A stretch of DNA of 64,000 bases from the NCBI GenBank assembly GCA_002633025.1, contig NMRB01000849.1, positions 192,182 through 256,181 of the forward strand, in the 5' to 3' direction. The DNA is from Notospermus geniculatus. Taxonomy: Eukaryota > Nemertea > Pilidiophora > Heteronemertea > Lineidae. This document shows positions 58,701 to 64,000 of this stretch, one piece after another (position 1 is the stretch's first letter; the number at the start of each line of letters is the position of its first letter). A program made the translations under genes and the position numbers. The notes below the pieces were generated by a model. It ran no database searches. It had not been told where the DNA came from and saw only the letters and a list, made by a program, of their open reading frames with translations.

Positions 58701-61700
58701 CTTTGCGTGCCTATTAGGATCTCGATCAGAGCATGTCACATTCCAATTCTGTTAACACTGCCGCAGGATTCTTTTATGGTGTATGGTTGACTCCCTTAGA
58801 GAACTTCGAGATCGTTGGAAAAGTGTAGAAAATTCTCCCCATTTCTGGACTTCACTGTGTAAAACAAACAATAAGCAATGTTTTATTCTTCAGGAGCTGT
58901 ACCAGGTGATCTTGCACGGGTTTGTCGAATGTCTGGAAACAGACGACCCTGAGATTGTGGAGGAGGAGGATGTTGGGCAAACAGGTCGGTTGTACAGTAC
59001 AGGTCACAATTGACATCCCTAAATTCGCGTAAGTCACGCGTAACTTACGCAAAAACTCACGAGCTATGTTACATGTAACTTACGAGGTGAGTTACGCGAA
59101 TTTTGCTAGCGACGCAGTGATTTACGAGGCGAGTTACGCGATTTGGGCAAGTTACGCGGTGAATTACGCGAAACCAAAGCCGTGAGTTACGCGTAACTTA
59201 CGAGTAACTTACGCGAAGCCGTAGGGATGTCAGTTGTGACCTGTACTGTAACAATGAATATGGAATGTACCGTGACAATGGCACAAGTGTGCCACTCAAA
59301 CTATCCGCAGTTTCTGTTTAGATTATGTGGATGTTGGTCTTCAGTCTGATGTTTCCTCTTATTCTTTTGAAGGTGAAGACCCGAGTACCTCACAAATCCG
59401 TAACGCCACCAGACAGAATATCATGAAGTTACTTCTACAGAGTGTCGATCAAGCAGCACCGAATATTGCACACTGTTTACTCGGGTTTGAACTCAGGAAA
59501 CCGGTCTATAAAACTAATCTCCAAGATCCAGGTATGTACTTGATAAGAGAACTTATGATCTGCCAGTCCGTCCTCACTATCCGATCCCCTCACCAAATCT
59601 ACATCAAAACATTCCCATTTTCAGGTGTGCTGAGGTCGCCCCGCACATGCCTTCATTCCGTCCTCAGTATCCTTGAGAACGGAGTCGGCTCAAAGACAGG
59701 TCCTGCCTGCCTCTACGAGATGCCAGTTTTAGCCGAGCTGTGCTACCATCTCATCTACATGCTCTGTGCTAACAAAGATACTTCTGACCCGACCATGAGG
59801 TACCTGAGGACAACACACGACTTCTTTTATCGCCATCTGCAACATCTACCATTCTCACAGGATAAAAGTAAGTCTTTCTACAATGAATCAATAGACTCTA
59901 TCACTCCAAAAGAGTGCAGCACCTTACGGGGGTAGCGTCATGACGTCCCGAACTATCATTTCTGAATGCCATGACACGACTTGAAAAAAAATCCGGTTGT
60001 TTCAGCGATCATGACGTCGTGACACAATCTGATTTTTTTCGTCTCACCTCAAGACATCATGAAATGACGTGCGGGACGTCATGACGCTGACCCCGTAAGG
60101 TGCTGCGCTCTTTTGGAGTGATATCGTCTATTGATGAGTTCCCCCCTAAAGTTGAGGAATATTGGGCTTGTGACTCATGCCTTTCAAATTTTCTCTCTTT
60201 TGTATTCCAGGTGTTGAGAATCCCGACCTGATCTTGCTTCAGCAGTCCTGGCTCATGAAGACAATCGCTATAGAACTCCGTTTGACCTCCATGAACCGAC
60301 AGAGGTCAAACACACAACGTTTGATGAAGGTCCTTCTGGATGATTCTCCTCCAGTGCCGACAGCGGGTGGTAAGTACCGGTAACGTGGTCCACTGATCTT
60401 TACGGTAATTCTCTGGCATTGTGCCGGTATTTTGTATCCTTGATGGACCTTCCTTCTTTCAGATTTTGGCCTGGACCATGACTTGACTCATTTGGATCTC
60501 GACCAGTCTGCATTCCAGCGCACCCAAATTCAACAGAATAAGACTTTCATGGCAGGTGAGGTCTCCTCGAGCAGCGTACTTTACTCAGAGTGGCTCAGCT
60601 GTGAGTGCGTATCAGTTAGGATAAACTGGGGCTTGGCTTTGGTAGACTTCACTGTGCCTTCAATGCCACCAGGTTGCTGATTCAGGTCTGACTTGTCTCT
60701 GTTGATGTCATGTTGTTGATAGGTATCCAATCCAACATAGAGCACACAAAATGATAGTAAACATACCGGTAGTCGTCTCTGAATTTTGCAAATTTTCGAG
60801 CCCAACCAGGGTCTTCATCAGGCACTTTCTAGTTGAGATCCCAGAAGTGAAAGAATGAGCTGTATCCCAATTTTACATGCAGATCTGAAGGTTTCTTTAC
60901 TTCAGATCTACATGTAAAATTGGGATCCAGCTCATTCACTTTTGGGATCTCAACTAGAAAGTTCCTGAGGAAGACCCTGGTTGGGGTCGAAAATTTGCAA
61001 AATTTGGAGACGACTTATGCCGATGATAGGGATATCTTTCACTCTTCTTGTTTCTCACTCAGTCTTGCACCAATCTGTTTCAGGTGGACAAAGAAAACAG
61101 AAAATCCTGCTTCTGCTCGAGACTATTGGCATCTCACAGGGATTAGAATTCCCAAATATGCCGCCGTTAGAATTGTTCGACATTGAATCGGTGGAGCACT
61201 TCATCTCTTCTCAGGAGTTAAAGAATGAACAGGGTGTGCGCTACTGCAGTGTTAAGACACTACATAATCTGATGATGAATGAACTGAACAATAATCTGCA
61301 GGGATCAGCAGCTGCAGCACAGAGGAAGATGATGATAAATGTAAGTGATCGTTCCATTCTAGCCACGGATGACTGTCATAATCCCATATGCGACCCTCCA
61401 CAGCAAAACCAGGCTGAGTCTCATGTCGCTCAGAAGGTGAGCCACAACGAACTAAGATGACACCAGGAGAGAATGGAAGAAATAGATTATTTCAGATTTC
61501 ATAATAGGCAGACAATACTGAAACTGACAAACATTTGGTCTCAACCTGCCAAGCTAAGAGCGACATGTGACTGGTTTTGCTGTGGAGGGGCACATACACG
61601 GCCCAGGCTGGATTTGAACTTTGACCTGTCAGTTGTTAAGTGGACATAATATCCTCAGGGTTCTCAAGGTTGCTCAAATTTTGATAATGGTTTTGCTGAA

Positions 61701-63642
61701 GGTCTAACAATTTCTATTTTTCTTGCTTTTCTGCCCAATCCTTCACTCACATAGGAAATCCAAAACATCCTAGCTGTTGTTGTCAAACGGAACAATCTTC
61801 GAGGTACGCTGCACGCCAAGCGTTCGATGTTCGATGCGTGGCGACATGTTGTGGAGATCCTCTTGACGGCTTGTCCACTTGATCTTCTGGATGGGGAGGA
61901 GAGACAGAGCATTATCTTTGAACTCCTTCAGGGTTTGTTTATGGAGGTAAGATCATTGAACTCCTTCAGGGTTTGTTTATGGAGGTAAGATCATTTTGGA
62001 CTTCAGAGATGAAGATTGAGTCCATTATGTTGACATCAAATCAAATCCAACCATTACACTGTAGTTGGGTCTTTGTTCAATGATGGAAGTTTCAATTTTC
62101 GTTGACTTGCTTTGGCATTTTATGGAGAGGATGAAGAATCCTGAGAGTTGAGTAGAACGATGCAATCTGATCCCAGCGGTCTGTTCTCCATCTCTAAAAG
62201 GACCGCGGTATTGCCACTTTTTCTCGACAGCCGGCGCCACTCTCCAACCCAGAGACTAACTACATTGTCGGCGAATTGACCCGATTTACTGCGTACATTT
62301 TGTAATGCATTTTTGTTGTTCGTACTGCTGCCCCTAGGTGGCTCCCTCTACGTTGGCAGTCAAATAACGCATTTGAGATCCAATCCTGTTGTAGATTTCT
62401 GGTGAAGACGCACTTCCTGAACTCACTGTCCTTGCCGCCAGCGTGATCCTGACGTTACTCGCCAATCTACGCCAGTGTGTTTCATCAGCGACCAACTGAC
62501 TGAAATGATGGGGGAAGATCTTGAGGAGGCCGTGAGTGACGAGAGTTCAAACTTTGGCAAGAAGAAAGGCTCGCGGACTTTGTTTGCCTCATCACTTCAG
62601 GTTGTCCTGAAGGGACTGGTGGATCATATTCTGCAGACAAGTGAGTTGAACCTAAGATCAGAATCTAAAAAAACACGATGAAAATAAGTCTGAAGACGAA
62701 GGCATGTATGTGTAAAATATCCAAGATAACCGCACCGCCCTAAGACCCGCACCCCCATAGTCTCCATAGATCATTGCTAAATCCTCAGAAGACCCGCACT
62801 GCCGTATAACCGCGGCTTGAAACATGAATGATTCTCGTGAGAGGAGCACGAAAGATATACCCAATATCAGGTCAAGGTCACAGTGACAACTCGGGTACTC
62901 GAACGAACTAAACTGGAACAAGCCTCGCTTTCAATCGAACAAAATGGCTTCGCTGGGAGTGCCCACGCCAAATACCAAGTTTTTGACATGTTTTACACAA
63001 GAATTTTGTGCACATTCATGAAAATAGGCCTATGACAATGATGCAAGGAACAATAAAGCATGGATTTTAGATATCTTCAGTGAACTTCTGCATGGTTATA
63101 GGGCTGATTATAGGCCTTAATCCACGTAAGAACCATACCGTTGTATCACCTGCACTCACGATTTTGGTGGCCTTTTCGCGGAAAAAAGCCGCGGATCTTA
63201 TGCTGGAAAATGCGGTAATAAGAAATAGAATTCTGGCTTCACATCTTTATGGCTTTGAACTTGCTGACTGAGACTGAGACCGTGTCCACATCGCCGTTCT
63301 GTTGAAGGATCCTCTCAACTCTTTGCATGGCATTGAGCTGGGGAGGACCACAGAATAGCAGGATGAGGTGTGACTTTCCATCCCTTAGAAGTCAACTCAG
63401 ACCTGTAGACAGCTAGTAAGGTGGCCGAAAAACCACTTTGAGTTTACCCTCAATATATTCAAGGGTAAAAGGATTAGGCTATGATGAAGGTTGATACTGT
63501 TCTTTGTTGTCATTACGGCTTACTTTCCTGATGTTTATTTCAGGTGGTGGCCTACAGCGAGTCCGAGCAAACCTCTATGGTGCTTTACTTTACTGCCTGC
63601 AGATTGCTCAGAAACCTGTTGTTGTCCCATCACTTGACATCG
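43710..63642 (+). CDS. NUP205: Nucleoporin NUP205, 5' part; continues beyond window
   Basis: Large alpha-solenoid scaffold of the nuclear-pore inner ring (Nup192 family, NUP93 partner). Exons 1-16: 43710-43852, 43953-44124, 44519-44737, 44849-44934, 45509-45734, 46332-46496, 46636-46811, 47279-47395, 48114-48254, 49221-49371, 49886-50082, 50801-50983, 51141-51401, 51526-51708, 52766-53013, 53100-53220. Exons 17-23 occur twice (54477-57452, 58894-61946), then exon 24 62395-62640 and exon 25 63544-63642. All are GT-AG with matching phases. About 1440 residues of roughly 2000 are covered. Hallmarks: PYFPGLTRGLVAVLLYYDSK, GLGAGYRAPGFDPYLEFVRD, PTMRYLRTTHDFFYRHLQ. Translation may start at ATG 43718 or in an unseen upstream exon, since exon 1 begins with an acceptor. 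Exon 24 carries an apparent 2-nt frameshift. Confidence 0.95.
45170..45476 (-). mobile_element. tRNA-derived SINE in NUP205 intron 4
   Basis: On the minus strand the head reads GGCGTGGTGTAGTGGTAATA (A-box region) then GGGTTCGATTCCC (B-box), followed by a body with CACCCAGGTGTAAAGGGGTA. It ends near the acceptor of exon 5, about 35 bp upstream. Confidence 0.8.
45721..45866. repeat. 49-bp unit repeated three times across an exon end
   Basis: The unit runs from the last 14 bases of exon 5 through the donor GTAAGT and 35 bases of intron, and is repeated three times in tandem, giving three identical GAGAGGGTAAGT donors. The first donor keeps the phase required by exon 6. Confidence 0.95.
45911..46289. 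mobile_element. AAGTCTTAAA element, related to 24791
   Basis: In NUP205 intron 5. The right end GGCTGTAGACACCCTGTGG matches the right end at 24791-25161; the left end is degraded (GCCTGCAAGTGTCTTAAAAA). The middle differs. Confidence 0.75.
47595..47982. mobile_element. Long fold-back element GGGCCGTATTTACGAAG
   Basis: In NUP205 intron 8. Imperfect arms of about 130-150 bp from GGGCCGTATTTACGAAGC and the inverse, including TTAAGGGCCTAGAAAACCAT and GTACGCTGC motifs on both sides. Non-coding. Confidence 0.85.
48761..49121. mobile_element. TIR element CAGAGTTCTCA with TATAGT duplication
   Basis: In NUP205 intron 9. The ends CAGAGTTCTCA and TGAGAACCCTG are inverted and TATAGT lies on both sides. 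A lone N at 48807 is inside the element. Confidence 0.65.
49457..49780. mobile_element. TIR element AGGGATCATCTCAAAAT
   Basis: In NUP205 intron 10. Arms of about 50 bp: AGGGATCATCTCAAAATAAA through GCTGAAAAAGACGAAATGAT, and the inverse at the right. Spacer without coding sequence. Confidence 0.85.
50112..50655. mobile_element. Probable TIR element CAGGGTTTCTGCCA
   Basis: In NUP205 intron 11. The ends CAGGGTTTCTGCCAGGA and TTGGCAGAAACACTG are imperfect inverted repeats 544 bp apart. No clear target duplication. Confidence 0.55.
51750..52237. mobile_element. TIR element TACCGTAAAG
   Basis: In NUP205 intron 14. Ends TACCGTAAAG and CTTTACGGTA, with repeated CGCAAA/TTTCGC-type motifs in the interior. 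Non-coding, 488 bp. Confidence 0.65.
52245..52357. mobile_element. Fold-back MITE CCTGTTTCATAAAGTGACTT
   Basis: Directly after the previous element. Arms of about 33 bp (CCTGTTTCATAAAGTGACTT and inverse) around a 40-bp loop. Confidence 0.8.
52558..52715 (-). mobile_element. tRNA-derived SINE in NUP205 intron 14
   Basis: The minus strand gives GGGGTGGCGCAGTGGAAACA (A-box), then GCGGGTTCGATTCCCGG (B-box), then a body ending GGTTTCCTCCGGGGTCTCCG and CGGTTTCCTCCTA. Distinct in head and tail from the other two SINEs. Confidence 0.8.
53390..54292. mobile_element. 903-bp TIR transposon AGTTGTTACCTATTCAGGAC
   Basis: Terminal repeats of 26 bp (AGTTGTTACCTATTCAGGAC and onward) are perfect and continue imperfectly to about 63 bp. 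CTATTAG is duplicated at both sides; copy B has a single CTATTAG at the empty site (near 58709). A minus-strand open frame of 91 codons (53768-54043, with EEEILAYQEAKHQFGN and IGVYMAERELTPHAPRI) is the only coding candidate, and I do not recognise it. Probably non-autonomous; a 7-8-bp duplication would fit P- or hAT-like classes. Confidence 0.88.
55213..55457. mobile_element. MITE ACTCCAAAAGGGCGCAG, copy A
   Basis: Arms with AATAGAC, then ACTCCAAAAGGGCGCAGAAC and the inverse, enclosing GCGTCATGACGTCCCG-type palindromes. Same family as the nested element at 36569. Counterpart at 59886-60135 in copy B. Confidence 0.8.
56402..56518. repeat. Half copy of the GACCCCGGTTGGGGTC repeat
   Basis: One arm (TTCAGATCTACATGTAAAAT to AAAATTTGCAAAATTCGGAG). 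The allelic position in copy B has both arms. Confidence 0.75.
56894..57102. mobile_element. MITE, ATGTGACC..CCACAGCAAAACCA family
   Basis: In NUP205 intron 22, copy A. Ends TATGTGACCCTCCACAGCAA and TTTTGCTGTGGAGGGGCACA, colinear with 8231-8434. The same insertion is at 61386-61595 in copy B. Confidence 0.75.
57881..57986 (+). other. Coding-like tail after the break in NUP205 exon 24A
   Basis: After 57904 the sequence no longer matches NUP205. In the NUP205 frame it hits a stop at once. In another frame it reads on to a clean donor (ACTG then GTATGT), encoding SSQGSPPPKRKKRD with a basic nuclear-localisation-like run. I do not recognise the protein. It could be the end of an exon of another gene joined here by the assembly, or chance. 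Confidence 0.35.
57987..58540. other. Unique sequence between the two NUP205 blocks
   Basis: AT-rich, no recognised gene or repeat and no match to the corresponding part of copy B. It separates the broken exon 24A from the start of copy B at 58541. Confidence 0.5.
58995..59248. mobile_element. TA-target MITE CAGTACAGGTCACAA with GTTACGCG array
   Basis: The ends CAGTACAGGTCACAA and TTGTGACCTGTACTG are inverted, with TA on each side. Copy A lacks it. The interior is a dense array of TTACGCG, CGTAAGTTACGCG-type words in both orientations. CAGT ends beside TA suggest a Tc1/mariner-like origin. Confidence 0.88.
59886..60135. mobile_element. MITE ACTCCAAAAGAGTGCAG, copy B
   Basis: Counterpart of 55213-55457. 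Arms ACTCCAAAAGAGTGCAGCAC and the inverse, with AATAGAC outside. Confidence 0.8.
60771..61014. mobile_element. Full fold-back of the GACCCCGGTTGGGGTC family
   Basis: Two arms of about 115 bp from AGTCGTCTCTGAATTTTGCA to its inverse, meeting near 60895. Copy A at the same intron has only the right arm (56402-56518). Confidence 0.85.
61386..61595. mobile_element. MITE, ATGTGACC..CCACAGCAAAACCA family, copy B
   Basis: Counterpart of 56894-57102 with a few substitutions, including ATGCGACC for ATGTGACC at the left end. Confidence 0.75.
61920..61995. repeat. 38-bp tandem duplication across exon 23B donor
   Basis: The unit GAACTCCTTCAGGGTTTGTT plus the next 18 bases, containing the exon end and donor GGAGGTAAGA, occurs twice in copy B and once in copy A. 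Using the second donor would add 38 nt and break the frame, so the first is expected to be used. Confidence 0.95.
62395..62640 (+). CDS. NUP205: NUP205 exon 24 with apparent frameshift
   Basis: The first part reads ISGEDALPELTVLAASVILT, matching the family. After about 62475, at CAGTGTGTTTC, the matching frame shifts by two bases and continues as FISDQLTEMMGEDLEEAV and LFASSLQVVLKGLVDHILQ, which fits the family and the phase of exon 25. Staying in the first frame gives a stop after VSSATN. Removing one GT of TGTGT would restore the frame; I cannot tell a sequencing error from a real allele. Confidence 0.75.
63544..63642 (+). CDS. NUP205: NUP205 exon 25, last exon in the window
   Basis: Phase-1 exon reading GGLQRVRANLYGALLYCLQI, very close to vertebrate GGFQRVRTHLYGSLLYYLQI. 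Ends at GTAGGT. About 600 further residues expected from the family lie beyond 64000. Confidence 0.9.
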
Positions 63643-63841
63643 GTAGGTTCCATATGTTCATCTGACTCTTTCATTACGGTACTAGCAGCTTGCACAATTT
63701 CAGTGTACTATGATCTGCTGTCACTGGCTTGGTCACCAAGTGACGTTTCAGTGACGGCACCAATGGTGCCGTCACTGAAATGTTGGCATAAAATGGTATG
63801 TGCATGACAAGAAATATTGGTGGTGAGCCAGTCCAGTGCTG

Positions 63842-63966
63842 GATTTCACAAAGAATCTTAAGTCTAAGAAAAAATAAGTCTGAAATAAAGTCATCTGATT
63901 TGCTGAAACCTGGTCACATGATGACTTAAGTCAAATTTTAGACTTAAGATTCTTTGTGAAACTGGG
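63842..63966. mobile_element. Fold-back MITE TTTCACAAAGAATCTTAAGT
   Basis: In NUP205 intron 25. Arms TTTCACAAAGAATCTTAAGT and inverse, followed by CTGGGCCCAG at the right. Same general design as 52245 and 19077. Confidence 0.8.
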
Positions 63967-64000
63967 CCCAGTTCTCTTGCCTCCCAATATCATTTTACAT

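Larger units (their letters stand above)
58541..62419. repeat. NUP205 repeated block, copy B
   Basis: Exons 17-23: 58894-58984, 59373-59531, 59625-59867, 60211-60369, 60463-60555, 61084-61340, 61755-61946. The block begins with the last 8 bases of exon 16 (TCAACGAG) without the rest of that exon. It continues into complete exons 24 and 25, so this copy is the one linked to the 3' half of the gene. Confidence 0.92.

Noticed and set aside
59327-59935. 202-codon open frame as a separate gene
   Set aside because: Same situation in copy B: NUP205 exons 18 and 19 with a short open intron.

Overview
This is nuclear DNA from an animal. Genes are split into short exons with GT-AG introns, the four recognised genes are conserved metazoan families, and introns and spacers are full of small non-autonomous DNA transposons and tRNA-derived SINEs. 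Words such as TAGGCCTA, ACCGGT and ACATGTA are very frequent, which suggests a marine invertebrate deuterostome (sea-urchin, acorn-worm or amphioxus type). That placement is inference from style, not proof.

Layout. 1-5.6 kb: no recognised gene, repeats only. 5.6-13.9 kb (+): a complete 10-exon INSC (Inscuteable spindle-orientation adaptor). 19.5-20.9 kb (-): 3-exon NDUFAF4 (complex I assembly factor). 22.0-35.0 kb: a second, near-identical copy of the stretch from about 10.27 to 21.94 kb, holding INSC exons 5-10 again (22.6-26.5 kb) and NDUFAF4 again (32.5-34.0 kb). 35.2-36.4 kb: a repeated CRYL1 last exon beside a 16-bp minisatellite. 37.0-40.5 kb (-): complete 6-exon CRYL1 (lambda-crystallin / L-gulonate 3-dehydrogenase). 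40.5-43.7 kb: spacer between divergent genes with a 438-N gap. 43.7-63.6 kb (+): NUP205, inner-ring nucleoporin, 25 exon positions recognised. The 3' end lies beyond the window, and exons 17-23 occur twice in tandem.

The collinear gene order is INSC(+), NDUFAF4(-), CRYL1(-), NUP205(+). The genes do not form an operon or pathway. The repeated blocks look more like the two haplotypes of a highly heterozygous animal laid end to end in the assembly than like functional duplications. Exon differences in INSC are all synonymous, the joins fall at a poly-C run, at a lone N (36391) and inside a NUP205 exon, and the copies differ by at least a dozen clean transposon insertions. Read this way, the window compares two alleles and gives filled and empty sites, with target duplications, for several MITE and fold-back families. 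No autonomous transposase, CRISPR array or bacterial-type system was found.
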